Source of the DNA: Olleya sediminilitoris
GTDB taxonomy: Bacteria; Bacteroidota; Bacteroidia; Flavobacteriales; Flavobacteriaceae
Direction of reading: 5' to 3'
Length of the DNA stretch: 64,000 bases
Assembly: GCF_016785945.1 (NCBI RefSeq)
Contig: NZ_JAEMEF010000011.1
Span: 1 to 64,000 of the forward strand
The number at the start of each line of letters is the position of its first letter. Position 1 is the stretch's first letter. Both the position numbers and the translations under genes were made by a program. Shown here piece after piece: positions 32,505 to 41,445 of this stretch. The notes beneath the pieces are model-generated. The model was not told where the DNA came from and did not search any database. It saw only the letters and a list, made by a program, of their open reading frames with translations.

Positions 32505-33125
32505 ATGGAAACAACAACACATAATAATATCAAACAAATTATCAAGGATAGTTTAACCAGAAGTATGAGTTATGCTGAATACAGAGCTTTAGTTTCGACT
32601 TTAGTCGAAACCAATTCTAACACAGGTAACCAAGTTACTGAAGCTTTAGCTAATTATACAATGTTGAATGATAGACGCATGAAACGTTGGGATAAAACTG
32701 TTAAAATAGACGAAGGTTTATCGGCTTCCATTGCTAATAAAACAATGGATCAAACATGGATAATTATTACTGAAAGTTGGTGTGGTGATGCAGCACACGT
32801 AATGCCAGTTATTAATAAAATAGCAGAATTAAACCAAGGGATTAACTTTAAAATTGTGCTTAGAGACCAAAATGAAGCTTTAATGGATAATTTTTTAACC
32901 AACGGATCAAGATCTATTGCTAAGTTAATTATTATTGATAATCAGACACAAAATGTTGTTTCTACTTACGGTCCAAGACCAAGTACTGCAACTGCATTAG
33001 TTAATGATTATAAGGCTAAACATGGAGGTTTAACACCAGAGTTTAAAGAAGATTTACAAAAATGGTATAATAAAGATAAAGGACAAACAGTTATTGCTGA
33101 CTTGGTGCCTTTATTAGATAATTAA
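32505..33125 (+). CDS. Thioredoxin-like fold protein
   Basis: The start is placed at 32505 (METTTHNNIKQIIKDSLTRS), 6 codons inside the open frame. The 206-residue protein fits the thioredoxin_9-type family: helical N-terminus, then a thioredoxin-like core with TESWCGDAAHVMPVINKI near 87. The active site has only one cysteine (WCGDA), so dithiol exchange is unlikely; peroxide or metal-related roles are possible. No signal, so cytosolic. Confidence 0.78.
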   Translation: METTTHNNIKQIIKDSLTRSMSYAEYRALVSTLVETNSNTGNQVTEALANYTMLNDRRMKRWDKTVKIDEGLSASIANKTMDQTWIIITESWCGDAAHVMPVINKIAELNQGINFKIVLRDQNEALMDNFLTNGSRSIAKLIIIDNQTQNVVSTYGPRPSTATALVNDYKAKHGGLTPEFKEDLQKWYNKDKGQTVIADLVPLLDN

Positions 33126-33127
33126 AA

Positions 33128-33850
33128 CTATTTACCTTTAAACTCAAAGGTTATTGAGCCTAATTGTTTGGACTTGTCAGAGTTGTCAAAAGTGGCTTTT
33201 TTTGCATATTCTAATGCGTGTTCTTGTAAGCAAAGATTATTAGATGTTGATGCATTATTGACATAAGCATCGACAACTTGTCCTTGATTGTCTACAGTTA
33301 TATTAATGATTATTTTACCTTGTGCATCACACAAGTAAATTGGTATAGGAAGTGACTTGTCAGTCCTTCCTTTTAATGAATAGTAGACACTACTATTGGT
33401 GTTTGCAGTATTACCTTGCTTAGCGTTTTTGTTTTGAGAACGTTTATTTAAAACCTCATTAACACCCTTAAAGCTTGTTAAAGTCTTTTCAGATATAGCA
33501 GATTTAACGTCGCTTTTTTCAGTGGGTACATCACTCTTTAAACTGTTTTTGTAAGTCTGTAACATTGGATTGTCATAATCCTCTGGAGGAGCAATGGGCT
33601 TATAAGCTTCAGCAAAATGTTTGTATTTTTCACTGGTGTTAAAGGCTTTATTTGTAGATTTTGAGTCTGAATTTTGTATTAGCTCTTGAATGTCTTCAGG
33701 AGTTTCAATTTCAACTTGCTCAATATCATAAATGGTTTCAGCTAAAGCTGGATTAGTTTTAAATACAGTTAAGTTTAACAGAGACAATACTAATGTGCCT
33801 ATGATTAAAAATGTGATAGCTAACGCTTTATGAGAATTATTTAATGTCAT
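33128..33850 (-). CDS. TonB-like energy-transducing protein
   Basis: The 240-residue protein has one N-terminal membrane helix (about 11-29) and a long polar, periplasmic linker (about 40-150). A C-terminal domain (about 165-240) carries GKIIINITVDNQGQVVDAYVN, the TonB C-terminal beta pattern. It lacks a strongly Pro-rich linker. It could energise a TonB receptor or be a TonB paralogue with another envelope role. It is 68 bp downstream of truB on the same strand. Confidence 0.72.
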   Translation of the reverse strand: MTLNNSHKALAITFLIIGTLVLSLLNLTVFKTNPALAETIYDIEQVEIETPEDIQELIQNSDSKSTNKAFNTSEKYKHFAEAYKPIAPPEDYDNPMLQTYKNSLKSDVPTEKSDVKSAISEKTLTSFKGVNEVLNKRSQNKNAKQGNTANTNSSVYYSLKGRTDKSLPIPIYLCDAQGKIIINITVDNQGQVVDAYVNNASTSNNLCLQEHALEYAKKATFDNSDKSKQLGSITFEFKGK

Positions 33851-33917
33851 CTTTTGGGAGTCAATATCTATTGCCTTTCTTTTTAATATACGTGTTTTAG
33901 GTTTAAAAAGATGTGAT

Positions 33918-34613
33918 TTAGTCTTTTTTTGGTAGATTTTTAATAAAGTCTTCTATTGTAAGTCCATCATTTACATCAAAATCGCCAATTTTTGTACGTC
34001 TTAATGCAGATAAATGACCACCAGATTGTAATGCTTTTCCAAAATCATGAGCTAAAGATCGTATATAAGTTCCTTTACTACAAACCACTTTAAAGTCTAT
34101 ATTTAAACCATCAATTTTAGTGATTTTAAAATCTTGTATGGTTATTTTTCTAGACTTAATCTCAACTTCTTCACCAGCTCTTGCATATTCATATAGTCGT
34201 TTACCTTCTTTTTTAAGCGCAGAAAAAACTGGTGGAAACTGGTCTATTTCACCAATAAATTGCTGTGTAGTTTCATTAATTAAAGCTTCGGTTATATGAG
34301 AAGTTTCAAAGGTTTGGTTTATTTCTGTTTCCAGATCGTAAGAAGGTGTTGTGCTACCTAAAACAATGGTTCCTGTATATTCTTTAATTTGTCCTTGAAA
34401 AGTGTTGATTTGCTTAGTCATTTTACCTGTACATATTACAAGTAATCCTGTAGCTAAAGGGTCTAATGTACCAGCATGACCAACTTTTATTTTTTTAATA
34501 TTGAAAGCTTGACGGATTTCCCAACGTAATTTATTTACAGCTTGAAAAGAAGTCCAATTTAAAGGCTTGTCTATTAATAATACTTGTCCTGCTTGGTAGT
34601 CGTCTCCTGTCAT
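33918..34613 (-). CDS. truB: tRNA pseudouridine-55 synthase
   Basis: The 231-residue enzyme makes pseudouridine 55 in the T-arm of tRNAs. Motifs: KPLNWTSFQAVNKLR near 16, the catalytic GHAGTLDPLATG with Asp51, and a CSKGTYIRSLAHDFG segment near 188. It follows uppP by 4 bp, so they share one transcript. The shorter C-terminus lacks the PUA domain of E. coli TruB. Confidence 0.95.
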   Translation of the reverse strand: MTGDDYQAGQVLLIDKPLNWTSFQAVNKLRWEIRQAFNIKKIKVGHAGTLDPLATGLLVICTGKMTKQINTFQGQIKEYTGTIVLGSTTPSYDLETEINQTFETSHITEALINETTQQFIGEIDQFPPVFSALKKEGKRLYEYARAGEEVEIKSRKITIQDFKITKIDGLNIDFKVVCSKGTYIRSLAHDFGKALQSGGHLSALRRTKIGDFDVNDGLTIEDFIKNLPKKD

Positions 34614-34617
34614 AACG

Positions 34618-35412
34618 TTAGTTTAAAAAAGAAAATATAATAGCAATAACACCAACAATTGCACAGTAAATAGAAAAGTAACTTAATTTGCTTTTTTTAA
34701 CCAAGCTAATCATCCATGTACATGCAAAAAGACCAGCAACAAAAGCTGCAATAAAACCTGCAGATAAAGCTGTAATATTTTGGCTTTCAAAACTTAAATC
34801 TCCACCCAAAACGTCTTTAGCTATTTTACCCAAAATTAAAGGCACAACCATTAAAAAAGAAAATCGTGCTGCTTTTGTTTTATCATTACCTAATAATACA
34901 GAGGTTGATATGGTTGCTCCACTTCTAGAAATACCAGGTAGCATTGCTATTGCTTGAGAGATACCAATTATAAATGCATTTTTAAACGATACATTTTTGT
35001 TTGTGTTTTTTGCTTTATCAGCAAAATATAATAAGATTGCAGTTACTAGTAGCATGCATCCTACAAGTAATATACTTCCACCAAATAACTGTTCTAATTG
35101 CTCTTCAAAAAATAGACCTACAATAACAGCAGGTAACATAGATATTATAATTTTAGTTGTAAATTTTGTGTCTTCATTCCATTTAAAAGATAATAACCCT
35201 CTAAGGATATCCAAAATATCTTTTCTAAAAATCACAATAGTACTTAAAGCAGTTGCAAAGTGTAAAACTACAGTAAATAATAAGCTTTCTTCAGGAATAC
35301 TATTGTCACCTAAAATAGCTTTACCAAGCTCTAAATGACCACTTGAAGACACAGGAAGAAACTCGGTTAATCCTTGTACAATACCTAATATAATTGAATC
35401 TATAATATCCAT
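34618..35412 (-). CDS. uppP: Undecaprenyl-diphosphatase
   Basis: The 264-residue BacA-type integral membrane enzyme dephosphorylates undecaprenyl diphosphate in cell-wall recycling. Motifs: GLTEFLPVSSSGHLELGKAILG near 15 (in parts) and the second conserved LPGISRSGATIS near 159. About eight membrane helices. It lies between DUF3098 and truB in the same direction. Confidence 0.95.
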   Translation of the reverse strand: MDIIDSIILGIVQGLTEFLPVSSSGHLELGKAILGDNSIPEESLLFTVVLHFATALSTIVIFRKDILDILRGLLSFKWNEDTKFTTKIIISMLPAVIVGLFFEEQLEQLFGGSILLVGCMLLVTAILLYFADKAKNTNKNVSFKNAFIIGISQAIAMLPGISRSGATISTSVLLGNDKTKAARFSFLMVVPLILGKIAKDVLGGDLSFESQNITALSAGFIAAFVAGLFACTWMISLVKKSKLSYFSIYCAIVGVIAIIFSFLN

Positions 35413-35503
35413 TTGGCAAAAGTATTAAAATACTATGACCAATTGATAATTTGAAGTTATAATTTAATACTCAAAACCATAATAGCGTTGAGTTGGACAA
35501 AAG

Positions 35504-35764
35504 TTAGTCCTTTTTAGGCTTTGATAGTATGGCATAAACTTGTATACCAAAACCAATAATTACAAGAGCAGGAGCTAAACGTATACGTCTCCAGCTAAAA
35601 ATAGCGTCGCTAAATACATTTGGGTCATCACTACCTCCTCCAGACATTAATATAAATCCTAGAGCGATGCATGCTAATCCAATAAACATAAATTTATAGT
35701 TATGCTTTCCAAAAATTGGTTCGGATTTTAAACTTAGTTTGTTGTTTTTAGTGCTTTCTCCCAA
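35504..35764 (-). CDS. DUF3098 small membrane protein
   Basis: The 86-residue protein has two membrane helices (about 24-40 and 62-79) separated by a GGGSDDPNVFSDAIFSWRRIRLAP loop (in parts: GGGSDDPN and FSWRRIRLAP). It matches DUF3098, which in Bacteroidota sits between ftsX and uppP, as here. Function unknown; the neighbours suggest cell division or wall synthesis. Confidence 0.8.
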   Translation of the reverse strand: MGESTKNNKLSLKSEPIFGKHNYKFMFIGLACIALGFILMSGGGSDDPNVFSDAIFSWRRIRLAPALVIIGFGIQVYAILSKPKKD

Positions 35765-35837
35765 AATAAAAGATTTATATTTTAAACAAATTTAAACTTT
35801 TTAATCTTAATCTAAAATTAAAAAGTTTAATGTATGC

Positions 35838-35981
35838 TTATTTTAAATAGTAATTAGCATGTTGTTTGTTTGCAGATACTTTTTCAGAGTGTACAATTTT
35901 TGTTTCCATTTTTTGCGTTGTTGTTAATAAATAAGCAACAATAGCAATCATACCTAGTAATACAAATGTGATTCGTTTCAT
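35838..35981 (-). CDS. Small membrane peptide ORF (47 residues)
   Basis: The frame reads MKRITFVLLGMIAIVAYLL followed by TTTQKMETKIVHSEK and a His/Asn/Tyr-rich end, closing at TAA 35840-35838. It has one N-terminal membrane helix and a polar tail, and it lies between ftsX and DUF3098 genes on the same strand. No homology recognised. Support is the hydrophobic profile, a proper start and operon position. Confidence 0.45.
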   Translation of the reverse strand: MKRITFVLLGMIAIVAYLLTTTQKMETKIVHSEKVSANKQHANYYLK

Positions 35982-36117
35982 AATCATTAGTTTTTAAGAT
36001 TAATTAATCATTTTAAGTATTATTTGGTCAATAGCGAATTTTAAATTTATTGGTTAAGTAAATATAGTCGACTAATATACTAACTATTATTAGAAAATTA
36101 GTTAAAAACTTATTAAA

Positions 36118-36993
36118 TTAATAAAGCTGGTCTGTTTTAAGGTTTAAAAAACGTTGTGTTGCAAAGTGAGTACTAAGCCAAGAGATGATAATTCCTAAAA
36201 GAAAAACAATACCAAACAAACTACCAATTAGTATTGGGTTTTGACGTAAACTTAACTCTGGAAAGGTCTTATCTACATAATATACAATAAACCCTAAGCC
36301 TATTAACGCAATTATGGCTCCAAGTACACCTAATCTTATGCTTTTCCAAACAAAAGGACGTCTTATAAAACGTTTAGTAGCTCCAACCATTTGCATGGTT
36401 TTAATTGTAAATCGTTTAGCATAAACAGACAATCTAATACTACTATTAATTAGTAAAACAGCTATTAGAGTAAAAATAGCACTAAGTAACAGTACCCAGA
36501 AGCTAATTTTTTTAACACGACTATTCATTAAGGTTACAAGGTCTTTATCATATCTAACTTCATCAACAAAACTTTTTTCAGAAGCAGAAGCTGCTAATTC
36601 TTCTAGTTTTTCAGAAGTCATAAAATCGGCTTTTAAATTTACATCAATGTTATTCTGTAAAGGATTAAAACCTAAAAATGCCATAAAATCCTCTCCGTTT
36701 TCAGCTTTCATAGCTTCGGCAGCTTGTTCTTTAGACACATAAACTGTTGACTTTACATAATCTGCTAATGCTAAACTTTTTTCAAGTTGTTTAACCTCTA
36801 CATCTTTAGCATTGTCCTTAAGATAAATTGTAACAGTAACTTGTTCTTTAAACAAGTCTGCTACTTTTTTAGCATTTAAGACTAAAAGCCCTAAGATTCC
36901 TAATAAAAAAAGGACTAAAGCAATACTAAGTACCACTGAAAAGTAAGACGATATTAATCTGCGTTTTTGATATCTTTCAAAAGAAGAACTCAT
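36118..36993 (-). CDS. ftsX: Cell division protein FtsX
   Basis: The 291-residue permease has one N-terminal membrane helix (about 20-42), an extracytoplasmic domain (about 45-165) and three C-terminal helices (about 168-190, 218-242, 258-280). The KRFTIKTMQMVGATKRFIRRPFVWK segment (in parts) near 195 is the FtsX signature. With FtsE it regulates peptidoglycan hydrolases at division. FtsE is not adjacent here. The following genes uppP and truB are on the same strand. Confidence 0.92.
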   Translation of the reverse strand: MSSSFERYQKRRLISSYFSVVLSIALVLFLLGILGLLVLNAKKVADLFKEQVTVTIYLKDNAKDVEVKQLEKSLALADYVKSTVYVSKEQAAEAMKAENGEDFMAFLGFNPLQNNIDVNLKADFMTSEKLEELAASASEKSFVDEVRYDKDLVTLMNSRVKKISFWVLLLSAIFTLIAVLLINSSIRLSVYAKRFTIKTMQMVGATKRFIRRPFVWKSIRLGVLGAIIALIGLGFIVYYVDKTFPELSLRQNPILIGSLFGIVFLLGIIISWLSTHFATQRFLNLKTDQLY

Positions 36994-37096
36994 AAATTGA
37001 TGTTAGTTTATAATGTAAAAATATAAAAGAAAAATGAAACCTATTCATATATTCTATAATTACAACGTCAAACTTTTAATAGTCTTATAATAAGTT

Positions 37097-37104
37097 TAAA
37101 TTTG
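37097..37104 (+). promoter_or_regulatory. -7 promoter box of leuS
   Basis: TAAATTTG matches TAnnTTTG, 29 bp before the start codon. The -33 element is not convincing. Confidence 0.4.
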
Positions 37105-37132
37105 TTGCTTAATTAAGCAGTAAAACACAAAA

Positions 37133-40100
37133 ATGCAATACCATTTTAACGACATCGAAGCCAAATGGCAAAAATATTGGGCCGAAAACCAAACTTTTAA
37201 AGCCTCTAATACTAGTGATAAACCAAAATATTATGTTTTGGACATGTTTCCTTATCCATCAGGTGCAGGATTACACGTTGGTCATCCATTAGGTTATATC
37301 GCGTCAGATATTTATGCACGTTACAAACGTCATAAAGGGTTTAATGTATTGCATCCACAAGGTTATGATAGCTTTGGTTTGCCAGCAGAACAGTATGCAA
37401 TACAAACAGGTCAGCATCCAGCAATTACAACAGAAACTAACATAAAAACTTACCGAAGACAACTAGATCAAATAGGTTTTAGTTTCGATTGGAGTCGCGA
37501 AGTACGTACATCTACACCAGAATATTACAAATGGACGCAATGGATTTTTATTCAGTTATTTGAGTCTTGGTATAATAACACTACTAATAAAGCTGAAGAA
37601 ATTTCGAGCTTAATTAAAATATTTTCTACGGAAGGAAATGCTAATGTAAACGCTGTTTGTGATGATAATATCGAAATATTCTCAGCTGAACAATGGAATG
37701 AGTTTTCACCCGAAAAGCAACAAGAAATACTATTACAATATAGATTAACGTATTTAGCCGAAACAGAAGTAAACTGGTGTCCTGCTTTAGGAACCGTTTT
37801 AGCAAACGACGAGATTGTAAACGGAGTGTCAGAACGTGGTGGACATCCTGTAATGCGTAAAAAAATGACGCAATGGAGTATGCGAATTTCTGCTTACGCA
37901 GAACGTTTATTACAAGGGTTGGATACTATAGATTGGACAGACTCACTTAAAGAAAGTCAACGTAATTGGATTGGAAAATCTGTTGGAGCAAGTGTAACTT
38001 TCAATGTTATTCCTTCTGTTTCGTCAAGCGCAGTCGAGACGTATCATCAAATAGAAGTCTTCACAACTAGACCAGATACTATTTTTGGTGTTAGTTTTAT
38101 GACCTTAGCTCCAGAGCATGAGTTGGTATCTCAAATAACAACTCCAGAACAAAAAGCAGAGGTTGATGCTTATATTTTAGCAACTTCAAAACGTAGCGAA
38201 CGCGATCGTATGGCAGATGTAAAAACCATTTCTGGTGCATTTACAGGTGCTTACGCAGAGCATCCATTTAGTAAGGAGCCAATTCCAATCTGGATTGGTG
38301 ACTACGTATTAGCTGGTTATGGTACAGGAGCAGTCATGTCTGTACCTTGTGGTGACCAACGTGATTACGACTTTGCAAAACATTTTAATATTGATATTCC
38401 TAATATTTTTGAAGGAGCAGATATTAGTGAAGCAGCATTTACGTCTAAAGACAATGTGAAAATTGCAAATAGCGATTTCCTTAACGGAATGAACTATAAA
38501 AAAGCAACCAAACGCGCTATTTACGAGTTGGAGCAATTAGGACAAGGCGAAGGAAAAACAAACTACAGATTGCGTGATGCAGTATTTTCACGTCAAAGAT
38601 ATTGGGGAGAACCGTTTCCAGTATACTACGTTAACGGAATGCCACAAATGATTGATAAACAGCATTTACCAATCACATTACCAGAAGTAGAAAAATATTT
38701 ACCAACCGAAACAGGAGAGCCACCTTTAGGTCGTGCAGATGTTTGGGCTTGGGATACTAATACAAATACAGTGGTTTCTAACACTCTTGTCTCGTCGAGC
38801 GCAGTCGAGACGTCTAAAGATAACGGAATTTACCCACTAGAGTTAAACACAATGCCTGGTTGGGCAGGAAGCTCTTGGTACTTTTTCCGTTATATGGAAG
38901 AAAAAGCCAACAGAGGAGAGGATTTTGCAAGCAAAGATGCACTTAACTACTGGGAAAACGTAGACCTTTATATTGGTGGAAGTGAGCATGCCACAGGACA
39001 TTTATTATACTCACGTTTTTGGGTGAAGTTTTTGAAAGATAGAGGTTTTGTTGGAGTAGAAGAGCCTTTTAAAAAGCTAATTAACCAAGGAATGATACTT
39101 GGGACTAGTGCTATAGCTTTTAATATTACTAACGTCAGAGTTTCTAAATTGAAAGAACCATATAAAGTTGATAATGATAAAATATATGTTTCAATTGAAC
39201 GTCTGAATTATGGAACGGATACGAAAGTTAATGTTATAGTTTCTAAAGAAATATTATTTGAAAGTACTAATATGAAGAGTTCTGTTAACTCATCAGCTAT
39301 TAGTGAACTACATCATGATCCTTCAAAGCAAAATAAGCTTTTCAATGAAATTTTAAATACTCTAAATTTAGAAGAAGAAATTAAAAGTGATTTATTAGAA
39401 GGAAAAGCTGTTTTAACTTATTATATAAACCCAATTAGGATTGATGTTAATTTAGTTAATGCTTCAGATGAAGTAGATGTTGAAAAGTTTAAAAGTCATA
39501 AAACAAGTAAAGATTATTTAAAAGCTTTATTTATTTCAGAAGAAAATGAAACTTTTATTGTTGGTCGGGAGGTCGAAAAAATGTCTAAGAGATGGTTGAA
39601 TGTCGTAAATCCAGATAATATTTGCGAGCAGTATGGAGCAGATAGTTTACGTTTATACGAAATGTTTTTAGGACCTTTAGAGCAAGCCAAACCTTGGAAT
39701 ACTGCTGGTATTACAGGTGTGCATGGTTTCTTAAAAAAGCTATGGAAATTATATGTTGGAGAAAACGGAGTTAATGTTAATAATGCTGAGCCAACTAAAG
39801 ACAACCTAAAATCGTTACATAAAACCATAAAAAAAGTACAAGAAGATATAGAGAATTTTTCTTTTAATACTTCGGTTTCAACCTTTATGATTGCTGTTAA
39901 CGAGTTGACACAACAAAAATGTACAAGTAAAGCTGTTTTAGAACCATTATTGGTGTTGTTGTCACCTTATGCACCACATATTACCGAAGAGCTTTATAGC
40001 CAATTAGGTAATACAACATCTATAAGTACTGCACCATTCCCAGAGTTTGATGCTAGCCATTTGGTAGAGAGTAGCAAAAATTACCCAATATCATTTAACG

Positions 40101-40258
40101 GTAAAATGCGTTTTACTTTAGAGTTGCCAATGGATATGTCTAAAGACGACATAGAAAAAACAGTTATGGCTCATGAAAAAACAATAGCGCAATTAGATGG
40201 TCGTACACCTAAAAAAATAATTATTGTACCTGGTAAAATCGTAAATATTGTTGGGTAA
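37133..40258 (+). CDS. leuS: Leucyl-tRNA synthetase, oversized with in-frame insertions
   Basis: The 1041-residue LeuRS has the class I HIGH motif HVGHP (about 50-54). The editing (CP1) domain (about 290-470) starts after a TRPDTIFGV segment, and EKMSKRW stands at the KMSKS site (Arg replaces the last Ser). Bacteroidota LeuRS is normally about 920-950 residues. Extra pieces here: VSSSAVET at 296-303 and again at 553-560, both encoded by copies of one 24-bp repeat, plus a roughly 100-residue segment about 670-770 before the VDVNLVN stretch. All lie in frame and the catalytic motifs are intact. The start follows a -7 box TAAATTTG at 37097. Confidence 0.95.
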   Translation: MQYHFNDIEAKWQKYWAENQTFKASNTSDKPKYYVLDMFPYPSGAGLHVGHPLGYIASDIYARYKRHKGFNVLHPQGYDSFGLPAEQYAIQTGQHPAITTETNIKTYRRQLDQIGFSFDWSREVRTSTPEYYKWTQWIFIQLFESWYNNTTNKAEEISSLIKIFSTEGNANVNAVCDDNIEIFSAEQWNEFSPEKQQEILLQYRLTYLAETEVNWCPALGTVLANDEIVNGVSERGGHPVMRKKMTQWSMRISAYAERLLQGLDTIDWTDSLKESQRNWIGKSVGASVTFNVIPSVSSSAVETYHQIEVFTTRPDTIFGVSFMTLAPEHELVSQITTPEQKAEVDAYILATSKRSERDRMADVKTISGAFTGAYAEHPFSKEPIPIWIGDYVLAGYGTGAVMSVPCGDQRDYDFAKHFNIDIPNIFEGADISEAAFTSKDNVKIANSDFLNGMNYKKATKRAIYELEQLGQGEGKTNYRLRDAVFSRQRYWGEPFPVYYVNGMPQMIDKQHLPITLPEVEKYLPTETGEPPLGRADVWAWDTNTNTVVSNTLVSSSAVETSKDNGIYPLELNTMPGWAGSSWYFFRYMEEKANRGEDFASKDALNYWENVDLYIGGSEHATGHLLYSRFWVKFLKDRGFVGVEEPFKKLINQGMILGTSAIAFNITNVRVSKLKEPYKVDNDKIYVSIERLNYGTDTKVNVIVSKEILFESTNMKSSVNSSAISELHHDPSKQNKLFNEILNTLNLEEEIKSDLLEGKAVLTYYINPIRIDVNLVNASDEVDVEKFKSHKTSKDYLKALFISEENETFIVGREVEKMSKRWLNVVNPDNICEQYGADSLRLYEMFLGPLEQAKPWNTAGITGVHGFLKKLWKLYVGENGVNVNNAEPTKDNLKSLHKTIKKVQEDIENFSFNTSVSTFMIAVNELTQQKCTSKAVLEPLLVLLSPYAPHITEELYSQLGNTTSISTAPFPEFDASHLVESSKNYPISFNGKMRFTLELPMDMSKDDIEKTVMAHEKTIAQLDGRTPKKIIIVPGKIVNIVG
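38018..38041 (+). repeat. Dispersed palindromic repeat, copy 1, inside leuS
   Basis: The core CAAGCGCAGTCGAGACG is shared with copy 2 at 38789-38812; 22 of 24 positions match. It encodes residues 296-303 (VSSSAVET) of LeuRS just ahead of the editing domain. The AGCGCAGTCGAGA motif is a common dispersed repeat in flavobacterial intergenic regions as I recall. Confidence 0.75.
38789..38812 (+). repeat. Dispersed palindromic repeat, copy 2, inside leuS
   Basis: The repeat reads with end arms GTCTCG and CGAGAC. It is in the same reading frame as copy 1 and gives the same peptide VSSSAVET (residues 553-560), in a loop between LGRADVWAW and TMPGWAGSSWYF. Confidence 0.75.
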
Positions 40259-40270
40259 CTAAAAGGGAAA

Positions 40271-40297
40271 CGTCATTGCGAGGAACTAAGCAATCTC
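40271..40297. repeat. Dispersed repeat of the GTCATTGCGAGG type
   Basis: The sequence opens CGTCATTGCGAGGAAC and continues TAAGCAATCTC. This GTCATTGCGAGG motif is a widely found dispersed repeat in several phyla, recalled rather than searched. It lies 13 bp after the leuS stop, so leuS carries repeats both inside and beside it. Confidence 0.6.
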
Positions 40298-40333
40298 TTT
40301 TAATAAATTATATGTCATTATACTAATTAAAAT

Positions 40334-40361
40334 AAAACGCTTGCAATATTGCAAGCGTTTT
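40334..40361. terminator. Perfect 28-nt palindromic terminator
   Basis: AAAACGCTTGCAAT is followed by its exact reverse complement with no loop, then T residues. It lies between leuS and the next gene and can stop transcription from either side. Confidence 0.8.
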
Positions 40362-40468
40362 TGCGTATTATGAATAATATTAGTTAATTATGTAAAGCTT
40401 GACTTTGCATAAAAAGAAGCAATAGCTTTAAGTTTCAAATCTTATATTGTTAGTTTTAAATATTTATT

Positions 40469-41431
40469 ATGAAAAACCTTTTTGTACTATTATTATTTCC
40501 GCTACTAACTTGGTCACAATCTTATGTTGGTCGTGTTGGAACAATTCCTATTCATTTTAAAATTTATGCAGATCAAGATGAAGATCAACCCTCAAAAGGA
40601 AGGGTAGATGGTTATTATTTTTACAATTCTAAACTAATTAACATTCCGTTACGAGGTGTTTTTAATAAAGAGCAATTTACCATAGTGGATGGTTATCATT
40701 ATTTTGAAGATACTTTTGAGGAGTCTGATGAGGTGTTTAGGTTAAAAAAAGTAGAAAACCAATTAGTAGGATCTGTTACCATTAAAAAGAAGCGTTACAA
40801 AGTTACATTAACCGAAACAGCAGAGGATCCAATTGAAGATTTTAGAAACCCTAAACTGACTTTTATTAGAGATAGTATTTCGGTTTATAATGACAAGCAA
40901 TTAGTATGGTTGCATGAAAAATATAGCAATCAAAAATTATTTAGACTTGGTAATGGGTTTACATCACAACAAAGAGCTGTTTTTAATCCTATTTTAGACA
41001 ATTTACATTTAGAAAATGCTATTACTGGTTTAGATTGTAACTCTTGGTTTGAAATTGGTCATACAGTTAATCTAGTTAGTACAAAATACGTGAGTTTTAC
41101 ACAGCATTACAGTGTGTATTGTGGAGGTGCACATCCATCACATGGTGCAGTAAGCTATAATTTTGATTTAAATACTTTGACTAATCTTGATGACATAGAA
41201 ACTTTGTATCCTAATCTTGATTTCTTTAAATTACTAAAAGAAAAATATTATGATCCAGAGGACGAGTTCCAACAAGAATGTGAAGTCTTTACTTATGAAG
41301 CTAATTGGGACTATAAGCAATGGAATCTAACATCAGAAGGTGTGGAGTTAACACCTAGTTATCCTCATGCAATGACGCCTTGCGAAGAGTCTTATTTTTT
41401 AAGTTATAAAGAGTTGTTAGAAAAGGAATAA
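40469..41431 (+). CDS. Secreted protein with DUF3298-like C-terminal domain
   Basis: The 320-residue protein has a signal peptide (about 1-18, WSQ end). The N-terminal part (20-125) is beta-rich. The C-terminal half carries a YSVYCGGAHPSHGAVSYNFDL segment near 220 (split: YSVYCGGAHPSHG, AVSYNFDL) that fits DUF3298/RsiV-type domains. Function unknown; RsiV-like proteins bind lysozyme-type ligands. It ends in a perfect palindrome shared with the convergent gene. Confidence 0.7.
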   Translation: MKNLFVLLLFPLLTWSQSYVGRVGTIPIHFKIYADQDEDQPSKGRVDGYYFYNSKLINIPLRGVFNKEQFTIVDGYHYFEDTFEESDEVFRLKKVENQLVGSVTIKKKRYKVTLTETAEDPIEDFRNPKLTFIRDSISVYNDKQLVWLHEKYSNQKLFRLGNGFTSQQRAVFNPILDNLHLENAITGLDCNSWFEIGHTVNLVSTKYVSFTQHYSVYCGGAHPSHGAVSYNFDLNTLTNLDDIETLYPNLDFFKLLKEKYYDPEDEFQQECEVFTYEANWDYKQWNLTSEGVELTPSYPHAMTPCEESYFLSYKELLEKE

Positions 41432-41445
41432 TTATTCCTTTTCTA
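41420..41445. terminator. Perfect palindrome shared by two convergent stop codons
   Basis: AGAAAAGGAATAA is followed by its exact reverse complement TTATTCCTTTTCT. The two stop codons abut at 41429-41431 and 41432-41434, so both proteins end in the same LEKE tetrapeptide. It can also fold as a bidirectional hairpin with few T residues. Confidence 0.7.
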
